The notes: a model not told the origin generated them from the letters alone. A stretch of 13,443 nt of DNA from JAWXUD01 sp044432945 (GCA_044432945.1 JAWXUD010000039.1:1-13443), one strand, 5' to 3'; shown: positions 1 to 7,474, counted from the stretch's first letter. Program-made: numbers and translations.

Positions 1-37
1 TAGGAACAATTTCCGAGCTAATTAAAATCGCCAAAAC

Positions 38-75
38 GCCCAACACATAAGGTGTTCGGCTAGTGGTACTTTTTT
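38..75 (+). terminator. Possible stem-loop terminator over a stop codon
   Basis: Bases 38-46 and 52-60 pair (GCC, one C/C mismatch, AACAC against GTGTT, C, GGC) around loop ATAAG, and a six-T run follows at 70-75. The loop contains the TAA of the edge-open plus-strand frame. The nine-base gap between stem and T-run makes it a weak intrinsic terminator, so it may be only a palindrome. Confidence 0.3.
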
Positions 76-110
76 GTAGGAACAGTACTTTTTAGTCATA
101 GTCATTTTTG

Positions 111-162
111 ACTTACAATTATCTCCACTTGAGCATACTTACAATTATCTCCACTTGAGCAT
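111..162. repeat. Exact 26-bp tandem duplication
   Basis: Bases 111-136 are repeated without change at 137-162. The unit begins ACTTACAATT and ends TTGAGCAT, and a further partial copy (TTGAGCATACTTG) follows at about 164-176. Only two full copies exist and there are no spacers, so this is a tandem duplication in non-coding DNA and not a CRISPR array. Confidence 0.9.
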
Positions 163-222
163 ATTGAGCATACTTGTTTTTGAAGGTTTTGGAGCGTTGT
201 AAGCGATAGGTCTAAATAGCTT

Positions 223-250
223 AAAAGCCAGTCATAGACTGGCTTTTTTA
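223..250. terminator. Bidirectional intrinsic terminator
   Basis: A perfect 11-bp stem (223-233 with 237-247, AAAAGCCAGTC against its complement) closes on a three-base ATA loop. On the plus strand it runs into a six-T tract; on the minus strand it ends in four T after the stem. On the minus strand it lies directly beyond the 3' end of tRNA-Phe (252) and is the natural end of that transcript. It would also stop anything read rightward from the window edge. Confidence 0.85.
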
Positions 251-251
251 G

Positions 252-327
252 TGGTGCCGCAACTCGGAATTGAACCAAGGACACAGGGATTTTCAGTCCC
301 TTGCTCTACCAACTGAGCTATTGCGGC
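252..327 (-). tRNA. tRNA-Phe (anticodon GAA), CCA encoded
   Basis: A complete cloverleaf reads on the minus strand: acceptor GCCGCAA with TTGCGGC, D-arm GCTCAGTTGGTAGAGC, anticodon arm AGGGA-CTGAAAA-TCCCT with anticodon GAA, variable loop GTGTC, T-arm CTTGG-TTCAATT-CCGAG, discriminator A, then a genomically encoded CCA. Length is 76 nt with CCA. It is transcribed in the same direction as infC, which lies upstream, but appears to have its own promoter at 498-525, giving a leader of about 160 nt. The terminator at 223-250 follows it. Confidence 0.97.
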
Positions 328-491
328 TTATCATATTAATTTGTCATTTGAATTCAGTTGGTAGAGCTAGCTCTATATTACTAAATCCGTTTCGCTTCAC
401 TCCACAGGGAGCTATTGCAATGTTTCTTTTTTGTCAAGTTGGGCAAGTAAATACTCTTAGGATAAATGGTTGCAAATATTCAACTGCCACT
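328..491 (-). other. Long tRNA-Phe leader with tRNA-like fragments
   Basis: No gene is present. Bases 354-367 are an exact inverted copy of 303-316, which is the D-arm of tRNA-Phe, and GAGCTATTGC of the tRNA 5' region (315-324) recurs at 410-419. The 5' leader of the pre-tRNA would therefore carry a 14-nt stretch complementary to the D-arm. This could be a degraded tRNA remnant or an alternative-folding partner. Confidence 0.45.
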
Positions 492-497
492 TAAATT

Positions 498-525
498 ATT
501 ATACATAGTCAAAATTTCAAGTCAA
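498..525 (-). promoter_or_regulatory. Probable promoter of tRNA-Phe
   Basis: On the minus strand a TTGACT -35 box (520-525), a 16-bp spacer and a TATAAT -10 box (498-503) are present downstream of infC. Predicted transcription starts near 491, giving a leader of about 160 nt before the tRNA. No strong terminator separates infC from this site, so some tRNA transcripts may also come from the infC promoter. Confidence 0.6.
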
Positions 526-542
526 GAAGTTTTTTTAATATA

Positions 543-1088
543 TTATGATTGAGGCTGTGGAGCTAAGTAAGTCGTAACATTACGACCTTCAAGCATAGGC
601 TTTTTTTCAATTATTAATGTTACATTTTCAAGATCGGTTAATATTTTATTAGCTAACGTAAACGCAAGATTAGCATGCTGCATTTCACGACCTCTTAACA
701 TAATGATAACTTTTACTTTATTGCCTTGACCAATGAATTTTTCGATACTCTTTAGTCTTACTTGATAGTCATGTGTATCGATTTTATAACGCATTTTGAT
801 TTCTTTAACTTCAACAGTGTGCTGTTTCTTTTTGGCTTCTTTTGCACGTTTTTCTTGCTCGTACTTATATTTACCATAATTTAAAATTTTAGCAACTGGT
901 GGCTCTTGGTTAGGGTTGATTAAAACTAAGTCTAAGTCGACATCATAAGCCATTTCTAACGCTTTTGTTGTTTCTACTACTCCGTGGTTTTCACCTTTGT
1001 CATCAATTAATCTGACTTCTTTTGAACGAATTCTTTCATTCATTATTACTTGGTCTTTTTTACCGTTGTTTCTGTTATCGTTAGCGAT
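543..1088 (-). CDS. infC: Translation initiation factor IF-3, AUC start codon
   Basis: IF-3 binds the 30S subunit, keeps it apart from 50S and checks the start codon and initiator tRNA. The 181-aa product matches the family's usual length and two-domain plan: an N-domain starting VIMNERIRSKEVRLI, a Lys-rich linker (KYKYEQEKRAKEAKKKQ), and a C-domain with VEVKEIKMRYKIDTHDYQVR and IMLRGREMQH. The start is placed at ATC (1086-1088), because a strong AAAGGAG site (1097-1103) sits 8 nt upstream of it. The frame stays open to an ATG at 1152-1154, but that codon has no Shine-Dalgarno site and would lie about 3 nt from the predicted transcription start. Rare AUU/AUC/AUA starts that IF-3 itself discriminates against are the known basis of infC autoregulation. 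The usual partners rpmI and rplT are not downstream here; tRNA-Phe is. Confidence 0.95.
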   Translation of the reverse strand: MANDNRNNGKKDQVIMNERIRSKEVRLIDDKGENHGVVETTKALEMAYDVDLDLVLINPNQEPPVAKILNYGKYKYEQEKRAKEAKKKQHTVEVKEIKMRYKIDTHDYQVRLKSIEKFIGQGNKVKVIIMLRGREMQHANLAFTLANKILTDLENVTLIIEKKPMLEGRNVTTYLAPQPQS

Positions 1089-1163
1089 GGTCGTATCTCC
1101 TTTATTGACTGTTTTTCTCTTTTTTATATTAGCACAAATAAAATAAATGCACATTTCTCTTTA

Positions 1164-1192
1164 ATTATAAACTTTTGTAACAATAATGTCAA
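1164..1192 (-). promoter_or_regulatory. Consensus sigma-70 promoter of infC
   Basis: On the minus strand TTGACA (1187-1192), exactly 17 bp, then TATAAT (1164-1169): a perfect match to the housekeeping consensus with ideal spacing. Predicted transcription start is near 1157, leaving a leader of about 68 nt before the AUC codon of infC. Such a strong promoter fits a gene whose output is then limited at translation. Confidence 0.9.
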
Positions 1193-1275
1193 CTAGTTAA
1201 AGTTATTTGAAAACATGTCCGTAATTATTAATATGAAAAGATTTGTTACTGGCAGAAATTAATAAGGAGTATTTT

Positions 1276-1416
1276 ATGGCAGAAATTAATGTAGAGAACG
1301 AAACACAGGTATTTTTTGAGCTTGATGATGGCGAAATTTTGAACATTGACATGAATTTACCGTTGCAAATTCTATTCAATGATGTAATGGAGTTTGTATC
1401 ATTTATGGACATGTAA
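1276..1416 (+). CDS. 46-aa acidic small protein, unknown function
   Basis: I do not recognise this protein. It begins ATG at 1276 with a good AAGGAG site 6 nt upstream (1264-1269) and ends at TAA 1414-1416. The product starts MAEINVENETQVFFELDDGE and ends FNDVMEFVSFMDM. It is strongly acidic and Met/Phe-rich, with no signal peptide, cysteine or membrane segment. Codon use resembles the neighbours. It stands alone between the divergent infC promoter and its own terminator at 1444-1481, so it looks like an independent single-gene unit. A 14-bp sequence spanning its start is duplicated just upstream (1250-1263 and 1277-1290). The ribosome site, terminator and clean frame support a real gene; the frame on the opposite strand (1203-1412) is its shadow. 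Confidence 0.75.
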   Translation: MAEINVENETQVFFELDDGEILNIDMNLPLQILFNDVMEFVSFMDM

Positions 1417-1443
1417 TTTTTTAAAACTCATGTAGAATGAATT

Positions 1444-1481
1444 AAGCGGTTAGCCAAATTGGTTAGCTGCTTTTATTTTTT
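1444..1481 (+). terminator. Intrinsic terminator after the small gene
   Basis: Bases 1444-1455 pair with 1461-1472 (12 bp, three of them G-T) around loop AAATT, followed by a T-rich run to 1481. It lies 28 nt after the stop of the 46-aa gene and separates it from the TPR gene. Confidence 0.8.
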
Positions 1482-1569
1482 GTATTAAATATAATTAATG
1501 TGTAGAAAAAAAATGTTTTTTATGCAAAGATTATTAAATAAATTTATTCGATTAATGAGGGATAATCTA

Positions 1570-3696
1570 ATGAAAAAAGGAAAACTAATTTGTCTTACTG
1601 TCTTTTTGAGCTTAATTCTTGCGTTGCCTGTCAAAGCTGATTTTAGACGTCATTTTGATTTAGGACAAAATTATTTGGCTAATTATCAATATTCAAGTGC
1701 GATTACGGAATTCAAAAATGCTTTACGTATAAATTATTTAGATAATTCAGCAAGAATTGGCTTGATTAATGCATATTGTGCTAGAGGTGCTTATAGTGCA
1801 AATAAAGAAAAAGATTATAAAAGTGCAGCTGATGATTATAGAAGTGCTTTATTTTATCTAACATATTATCCTGATAAAAATTCTACTAAAAATTCGACTT
1901 TAGCTGCTTCGCAAGTGACTACAAATTTAAATAATTGTTTAAGTGCTTTGAAATATGATAAAACACCTTTGAATAGATTTAATACAGCAAAACAATTGCG
2001 TGCAGAGGGGGAATTCGCTGCCGCAGCGTATGAATTTAACCAAACTTTGAGTGATAAAACGTTAATAGCTGAAAGCTTTGAGCAAACTGGTGATATCATG
2101 AAATTGTTAGGGAACAACTCAAAAGCAATTGAATATTATCGCAAAGCGTTGAATACTGATCCTTCAGATATTTCTTTGAGAATGGTTTATGCTCAAATGT
2201 TGGACAAAGAAGATAAGTTTGATTTAGCGATTGAGGAATATAACCATGTTTTATCAAAGACTACTGATGATAAAAAAGTTTTGTATTCTTTAGAGAGAAT
2301 TTTTAAAAGAAAATTGGAAGAACTTCCAGAAGATTCAACTATTACAAATAATCTTGGGGTTATTATGCAGAAGCAGGGCGATTATGACGAGGCACTTAGA
2401 TATTATCAAAAAGCCGAAGCAATTGATCCAACTAATGTTAACACAAGGATTAATGTGGCAACTTTATATCAGGCGAAAAAAGATTATAAAACTGCGATTA
2501 AGGCTTATGATTCTGTGCTAGTTTTATCTTCAAAAAACCCAGAGCTTAATTTATACAAAGCACAGTGCTTGGCTGGTTTGGGTAATAAAAATGAGGCATT
2601 GATTTGGTACCAAAAAGCTTTATATCTTGATCCAACTAATGTTACGGCACAGGTTCAGATCGTTGAGATTTTAAAAGAAACAATGGAGCCACAAGAGTTT
2701 GTTGCTTATATTAAAAAACATTTTAGTAATATTAATCCAACTGATGTTTTATATAATTATGCTCTAGATTTGCACAAAAATAATAAACTGAGTGAGGCGG
2801 TTGTCATTTATAAAGAGCTTATTAGGCAAAATTCTACTAATCCTGAAATTTATGCAAATTATGCCATAGCTTTAGGCGAGTTGCAAAATTATAATGAGGC
2901 GACTGCATTGCTTAATGATGCTAATAAGAAATTTCCAGGTAACAGGTATATTACAGAGGCTATGACTTCTATTAAAAATAAGTCTGTTGATGAAAAATTG
3001 GTAGCCGCTACTAGGGCATATAATTTAAAAAATTACGAGAAGGCTATTGAGATTTATTTAGAAATAGAACCACCCACTGGGGCTACTATGTTGGGTGTGG
3101 CGTCATCTTATCAAAATTTAGATGATAGCAATAACGCAATTGTTTATTATAAAAAAGCATTGGAGTTGAAGCCTAATGATACTTCAATCGCATATTATAT
3201 AGCAGCATTGTACGCTGAGAATGAAGATTATACTCAGGCAAAAATATATACAAAAATTGCTTTATCTTATGATAAAACCAATACACAAGCAAAAGAGCTT
3301 GAATATGTGATTGATAAGCAGGTAAATTCAATTGACTTAGGTCGTGCTATTGAGGCTTTTGATGTGCAGGATTATGATAGTTGTTTGTTGTTATTGAACG
3401 ATATTTTGCGTTCAGAGCCGAGCAATTCTTATGCACTTTATTATCGTGGTATGGTTTATGATTCTCAAAAAAGATATAGTGAGGCTATTGAGGATTATAA
3501 AAAATCATTGGTTTCTAATTCTGACTTGTTGATACTTAATTATCTAATTGCTGTTGATTGTGAATTGTTAAATAAATCGCAAGAGGCTCTACCATATTTT
3601 AAAACTTTTGTTTCAAAATATGGGCAAGATGACGATTTTAAGATTTATGCAAATTCTAGAATTGAACAATTGAGTGACAATATGGACGGCAATTAG
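1570..3696 (+). CDS. Exported TPR-repeat protein
   Basis: The 708-aa product starts with a signal peptide (MKKGKLICLTVFLSLILALP, likely cut after VKA at residue 23). The rest is a long run of about a dozen tetratricopeptide repeats, with recurring units such as AIEYYRKALNTDPSDI, ALRYYQKAEAIDPTNV, ALIWYQKALYLDPTNV and AIVYYKKALELKPNDT. TPR arrays are protein-binding scaffolds; the signal peptide puts this one in the periplasm or on the surface. An upstream ATG at 1498 would add 24 residues, but it has no ribosome site, hides the signal peptide, and lies just 2 nt past a TATAAT box (1490-1495). ATG 1570 has GAGGG 8 nt upstream and is preferred. The binding partner is unknown. The gene runs into dus with no terminator, so the two are probably one operon. 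Confidence 0.9.
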   Translation: MKKGKLICLTVFLSLILALPVKADFRRHFDLGQNYLANYQYSSAITEFKNALRINYLDNSARIGLINAYCARGAYSANKEKDYKSAADDYRSALFYLTYYPDKNSTKNSTLAASQVTTNLNNCLSALKYDKTPLNRFNTAKQLRAEGEFAAAAYEFNQTLSDKTLIAESFEQTGDIMKLLGNNSKAIEYYRKALNTDPSDISLRMVYAQMLDKEDKFDLAIEEYNHVLSKTTDDKKVLYSLERIFKRKLEELPEDSTITNNLGVIMQKQGDYDEALRYYQKAEAIDPTNVNTRINVATLYQAKKDYKTAIKAYDSVLVLSSKNPELNLYKAQCLAGLGNKNEALIWYQKALYLDPTNVTAQVQIVEILKETMEPQEFVAYIKKHFSNINPTDVLYNYALDLHKNNKLSEAVVIYKELIRQNSTNPEIYANYAIALGELQNYNEATALLNDANKKFPGNRYITEAMTSIKNKSVDEKLVAATRAYNLKNYEKAIEIYLEIEPPTGATMLGVASSYQNLDDSNNAIVYYKKALELKPNDTSIAYYIAALYAENEDYTQAKIYTKIALSYDKTNTQAKELEYVIDKQVNSIDLGRAIEAFDVQDYDSCLLLLNDILRSEPSNSYALYYRGMVYDSQKRYSEAIEDYKKSLVSNSDLLILNYLIAVDCELLNKSQEALPYFKTFVSKYGQDDDFKIYANSRIEQLSDNMDGN

Positions 3697-3700
3697 TATA

Positions 3701-4681
3701 ATGAGGAGTCAGTTGCGACATTTAATTAATAGTAGGGTTTCGTTGGCACCAATGGCGGGGATCACTGATTATGTTTTGCGTTCATTGGTTAGGAAGTATT
3801 CTAAAAATTGCCTCTTAACAACAGAGATGATAAGTTCTGAGTATTTGGCACAAACTTTAAACGGACGTAGCGGAACAGAAATTTTGTTGCGTGATGAGGG
3901 GCATTCACCTATTTCTTATCAGCTAAGTGGGCATAAGCCAGCGATGATGTACAATGCGGCTAAATTTTTATCAGATAAAGCAGATATGATTGATATAAAT
4001 ATGGGTTGTCCTGTTAATAAAGTCGTTAAAGGTCAAGATGGTTGTGCTTTGATGAGAACGCCAGAACTTGCTATGGATTTGGTAAGGGCAATTAAAGAGG
4101 GTGGCGGATTGCCAGTGAGTGTGAAATTTCGCTTAGGATATACGTTTGATGAATTAAATTATGTGAAATTTGGACAACAGATGCAAGAGGCGGGGGCTGA
4201 ATTTATCACTATACACGCTCGTACACGTTCGCAGATGTATTCTGGTGAAGCTAATTGGAAGTTGATAAAAGAGTTGAAGCAGAATGTTGACGTGCCTGTG
4301 TTTGCTAATGGTGATGTTACTTCTGTTGAAAAAGCGATTGAATGTTTAGAAGATAGTGGTGCTGATGGGATTGCTATTGGGCGTGGAGTATTGGGTGATC
4401 CAACTTTAATTGGTAGGGTTGAGCATTATTTATCAACTGGCGAGATTTTGCCTGTTCCAACTTTAGAAGAAAAAATAGAGATGCTAAAAGCTCATCTTGA
4501 TGAAGAAATACAATTGCGTGGTGAAGAAGTTGCTATAAAGTTTTGTCGTAAATTTTATCCATATTACATTTCTGGTGTAAAAAATGCGGCAAAATTGCGT
4601 TCGACTTTGGTTATCGAAGAGGATTATGAAAAAATTCTAAAAACTTTAAACGAGTTACCAACAATTTGTAATGCAATTTGA
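3701..4681 (+). CDS. dus: tRNA-dihydrouridine synthase
   Basis: This is an FMN-dependent enzyme reducing specific uridines to dihydrouridine in the D-loop of tRNAs. The 326-aa product has the family signatures in order: LAPMAGITD (15-23), DINMGCPVNKVVKGQDG (98-114) with the catalytic Cys103, VKFRLG (141-146), IHARTR (171-176), ANGDV (202-206) and the phosphate-binding IGRG (226-229). The start is uncertain. GTG at 3674 overlaps the end of the TPR gene. ATG at 3701 lies 4 nt after that gene's stop and suits reinitiation, so it is chosen. TTG at 3713 has the only good SD (GAGGAG, 3703-3708), but just 4 nt away. I cannot assign the DusA/B/C subfamily with certainty; DusB-like is most likely outside Proteobacteria. 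Confidence 0.93.
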   Translation: MRSQLRHLINSRVSLAPMAGITDYVLRSLVRKYSKNCLLTTEMISSEYLAQTLNGRSGTEILLRDEGHSPISYQLSGHKPAMMYNAAKFLSDKADMIDINMGCPVNKVVKGQDGCALMRTPELAMDLVRAIKEGGGLPVSVKFRLGYTFDELNYVKFGQQMQEAGAEFITIHARTRSQMYSGEANWKLIKELKQNVDVPVFANGDVTSVEKAIECLEDSGADGIAIGRGVLGDPTLIGRVEHYLSTGEILPVPTLEEKIEMLKAHLDEEIQLRGEEVAIKFCRKFYPYYISGVKNAAKLRSTLVIEEDYEKILKTLNELPTICNAI

Positions 4682-4715
4682 TAATAATTTTGCAATTATT
4701 CAAAGTGGTTTGGTT

Positions 4716-6074
4716 TTATTTTCCAGCCAACACTACGGTGTAATCTGTATCAGCACAGTAAAACCCATTTGGATCGTAAATGAATTGCATATTTGTATAT
4801 TGTGGGATAGTTTTTTTAGCGTGGTTAAAATATTCAATAGTTGTTCTTGGACTATGAGCTGTAAAATGTGAGTGAGCCACAGAAACCTGTTCGCTACATT
4901 TAATTACAACTCCATTTTCTTTAAGTGTTTCCATAAGCTCATTGGCTTCTTGTTTTTTTTCAGAGGTGTATAAAACACTGATTTCATGAGGAGTTAGCTG
5001 GTTTTCTTGAGCTTTATCCCTATAAATAACCCTATTTATCACTTGTTGGGTTTTTTCTGGATCTAAAATCCAATAACTTATCGCACCTTTTTGATTGGGA
5101 GCGCCAGGGAGCATTGCTACTTCGATTTTGTTCATATCAATATTTTTCGCAAAAGCTGCATATTGAGAAATTTCGTGTACTGACATGTTTGTTTTAATGT
5201 ATTTGTTGGCAACATTAATCATATCAGGGATTTTCGTTATTGTTTTAGGTTTTTTTAATTCGTTAATTAATGAACGAATAAACCATTGCTGTCTATGAGT
5301 TCTACCGATATCACCCAGATTGTCGTGTCTAAAACGTAAATATTTTACAGCCTTATCTCCATCAAGATGTTGATCACCAATATTTAAATTAATGTGTAAA
5401 TTATCAGTATAATCGTGGTATCTCATAGGTTTTTCGATATACATATCAATCCCACCTATAGCGTCTACCATTTCTTTAACAGCGTCACTGTGAACCATTA
5501 CATATCTGTCGATTTTGACGCCAAATGTATCTTCAACGGCTTCTATCGCCATATCAATCCCACCTATAGCATGTGCTGAATTGATTTTATTCACACCATT
5601 ATTTTCTGGTAAGTAAATTTTACTATCACGAGGTATCGAAAGAGCGTTAACCGATTTTGATTTAGGGTCAACGTTGAGTAAAATCATAGTGTCAGTACGT
5701 GTTCCAGTCCAAAGGTCATCTGGTGAATTGCTGGCATCGACAGCTAAGAATAATATATTTTGTCTTTTTAAACCAAATGGTAGTGCAAAATCTGCTTTTT
5801 CTTTTTTCACATTTTTTTGACTATGTTTTTCAAAGAAATGTGTAATTTTAGAGTCTTCGCCAAAATGTTTTTGTGAAAACTCTTCATAATCAGCAAAGAT
5901 TAATATTGTAAAAATTATAGCAACAAAAGTTATTATCATAATTGCTAATGTGCGTTTAAAAGAATTTTGTTCTTCCTCAATTTGTTGTGAATGGTTTAAG
6001 AATGGGCTTTTGGTTTGATTTTTAAACGAGGTATTTGATTTTTCTAAATAAATGTTTTTATCGTGATTTGTCAT
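4716..6074 (-). CDS. LytR-CpsA-Psr (LCP) family protein with LytR_C domain
   Basis: LCP proteins move undecaprenyl-linked glycopolymers onto peptidoglycan or other wall acceptors at the outer face of the membrane. The 452-aa product has a cytoplasmic N-terminus, one membrane segment (about 41-62) and then the LCP domain (about 106-275) with RTDTMIL, the catalytic-site SIPRDS (146-151), and HLDGDKAVKYLRFRHD followed by DIGRTHRQQ. A C-terminal LytR_C-type domain (about 363-450) ends DYTVVLAGK. An AGGTA site lies about 8 nt before ATG. The gene starts 20 nt after mgtE and is probably co-transcribed with it. An exact 21-bp repeat encodes AIGGIDM twice, 36 residues apart. LCP proteins are common in Gram-positives and cyanobacteria. 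Confidence 0.92.
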   Translation of the reverse strand: MTNHDKNIYLEKSNTSFKNQTKSPFLNHSQQIEEEQNSFKRTLAIMIITFVAIIFTILIFADYEEFSQKHFGEDSKITHFFEKHSQKNVKKEKADFALPFGLKRQNILFLAVDASNSPDDLWTGTRTDTMILLNVDPKSKSVNALSIPRDSKIYLPENNGVNKINSAHAIGGIDMAIEAVEDTFGVKIDRYVMVHSDAVKEMVDAIGGIDMYIEKPMRYHDYTDNLHINLNIGDQHLDGDKAVKYLRFRHDNLGDIGRTHRQQWFIRSLINELKKPKTITKIPDMINVANKYIKTNMSVHEISQYAAFAKNIDMNKIEVAMLPGAPNQKGAISYWILDPEKTQQVINRVIYRDKAQENQLTPHEISVLYTSEKKQEANELMETLKENGVVIKCSEQVSVAHSHFTAHSPRTTIEYFNHAKKTIPQYTNMQFIYDPNGFYCADTDYTVVLAGK

Positions 6075-6094
6075 TATTATTTACCTATGAATTT

Positions 6095-7462
6095 TTATAA
6101 AACTTTTATCAAAAAAGTTGAAACGAGAGTGAAATATATCGCAAGTCCAAGAACGTCAATTGTAGTTGCAATTACTGGACCTGAAGCTATAGCAGGGTCG
6201 ATGTCGATTGATTTTAGTGCAAAAGGTGTTACTGTACCGATTATAGTCGCCATTGTCATGTTAACCGCCATTGCAATACCTACTATGATACCAAGCTCAA
6301 TATTATGTTGCCAGCTCCATGTTACTAATGTCACCATTATACCAAAGAAGCCACCAATAATCAAACCAATTAGTGTTTCTCTCAATACATGATGAATTGC
6401 AGAACTCGGTGAAACTTGTCCTGTAGATAAGCCACGAACCATCAAAGTTATACTTTGTGTTCCGATGTTCCCCCCTAATCCTGCTAATAACGGCATAAAA
6501 ATTGCTATTATTGGTAAAAGTTCAAGTGTATGATCAAAATGATTAGCAACGTTTACAGCAACAAATTCGCCCAATAAAGTTATAAATAACCAAGGAGTTC
6601 TTGCTCTGATTGCGTTAAAAACGTTACCTGTTAAAATCTCGTCTTCATCAACAATTTCAGTAGAGATACCAGAAGATTGGTAGATTTCTTCTGTTGTTTC
6701 TTCTTCAAAAATGTCGTGAACATCGTCCCAAGTAATCATTCCTTTAAGCCTGTTGTATAAATCTACAACTGGCAATGCACTATATTGGTATTTCATAAAC
6801 TCATCAACAATATACTCGTTGTGTTCATCAACATGTAATTTTACGATATCAGAGATCATGATGTCTTCGACTTTTTTGTCAGCTGGAGTTGTCAAAAGTT
6901 TTCTCAACGACACAACACCTAAAAGGTGGTTTTGCTTGTCGACAACATAGATATAATATAACTCTAGATTATCTTCGATCGCTTTTACTCTGATATAATT
7001 TAAGACATCTTGAATACTCATATCTGAGTTGACAGTAAGCGTTACAGGGTTCATTATCCCCCCAGCTGAATCCTCGTTGTATGTAAGTAATTCACGCACT
7101 TCTTCTGAGAATTTGTGCGGCAATTTGTCTAAATAAGTTTCACTCTCATCATCTTCCATATCGCCTAATACGTCAGCCGCAGCATCATGAGGAAGCTTTG
7201 TAATAATTCTTGAGGCTAAGTCTTCATCAATTTCGCCTAAAAGCTCGACTTGAACTTGTGCAGGAAGGAACTCCATTATGTCAGCTGCTTTTTCAATGTC
7301 CAATAATTTAAAACATTGAAGTCTTTCTTCTGGTTTTAGCTCTTGAAAAATATCAGCCAAATCTGCTTCGTGATAACCATTTAATTCATCACTAAGCTGT
7401 GTGAAGGTCTCATCTTCCATTATTTCACGTATTCTATCTATGACATTTGAGAGATTTATCAT
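6095..7462 (-). CDS. mgtE: MgtE-type magnesium channel
   Basis: MgtE is a homodimeric Mg2+ channel of the inner membrane, closed when Mg2+ binds its cytosolic domains. The 455-aa product has the usual length and order: a superhelical acidic N domain (residues 1-130), two CBS domains (about 135-255), a linking helix, and five membrane segments with the pore-lining PLLAGLGGNIGTQS and the later DPAIASGPVIATTIDVLG. ATG at 7460-7462 is chosen; an upstream in-frame TTG at 7480 would lie inside the promoter. There is no Shine-Dalgarno site: TATAAT lies exactly 6 nt before ATG, so the mRNA is predicted to be leaderless. This leaves no room for an M-box Mg2+ riboswitch. The LCP gene follows at 20 nt. 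Confidence 0.95.
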   Translation of the reverse strand: MINLSNVIDRIREIMEDETFTQLSDELNGYHEADLADIFQELKPEERLQCFKLLDIEKAADIMEFLPAQVQVELLGEIDEDLASRIITKLPHDAAADVLGDMEDDESETYLDKLPHKFSEEVRELLTYNEDSAGGIMNPVTLTVNSDMSIQDVLNYIRVKAIEDNLELYYIYVVDKQNHLLGVVSLRKLLTTPADKKVEDIMISDIVKLHVDEHNEYIVDEFMKYQYSALPVVDLYNRLKGMITWDDVHDIFEEETTEEIYQSSGISTEIVDEDEILTGNVFNAIRARTPWLFITLLGEFVAVNVANHFDHTLELLPIIAIFMPLLAGLGGNIGTQSITLMVRGLSTGQVSPSSAIHHVLRETLIGLIIGGFFGIMVTLVTWSWQHNIELGIIVGIAMAVNMTMATIIGTVTPFALKSIDIDPAIASGPVIATTIDVLGLAIYFTLVSTFLIKVL

Positions 7463-7468
7463 AACAAC

Positions 7469-7474
7469 ATTATA
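7469..7474 (-). promoter_or_regulatory. -10 box of mgtE, leaderless arrangement
   Basis: TATAAT on the minus strand is separated from the mgtE ATG (7460-7462) by GTTGTT only, so +1 falls on the A of ATG. No good -35 hexamer is seen at 16-18 bp. The sequence TTATAGTACAA at this site (7470-7480) is repeated exactly at 7504-7514 and may be an operator in the divergent mgtE-argS spacer. Confidence 0.55.

Larger units (their letters stand above)
1..222. other. Non-genic left edge with short repeats
   Basis: I see no supportable complete gene here. On the plus strand a frame open from the window edge ends at a TAA at 48-50 (last residues GTISELIKIAKTPNT); that could be the 3' end of a gene, but 15 residues cannot be identified. 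On the minus strand a 27-codon frame from 105 to 22 (ending CWAFWRF) has no usable ribosome site. The octamer TAGGAACA occurs at 1-8 and again at 77-84, so the stretch may be one unit of a longer repeat that starts outside the window. Confidence 0.4.

Noticed and set aside
111..176. CRISPR-like repeats
   Set aside because: Only two contiguous copies, no spacers and no cas genes; it is a tandem duplication.
102..284. Minus-strand 60-aa frame
   Set aside because: It covers the tandem repeat, the terminator and the 3' part of tRNA-Phe, and has no ribosome site.
270..494. Plus-strand 74-aa frame
   Set aside because: It is antisense to tRNA-Phe and its leader, with no SD.
1089..1154. N-terminal extension of IF-3 from ATG 1152-1154
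   Set aside because: No SD, only about 3 nt after the predicted transcription start, and it would place the true SD inside the coding region.
1203..1412. Minus-strand 69-aa frame
   Set aside because: It is the shadow of the 46-aa plus-strand gene, which has the SD and terminator.
4677..4704. Terminator between dus and the LCP gene
   Set aside because: A bulged, almost entirely A/T hairpin without a good T-run; too weak to list, although the genes are convergent.
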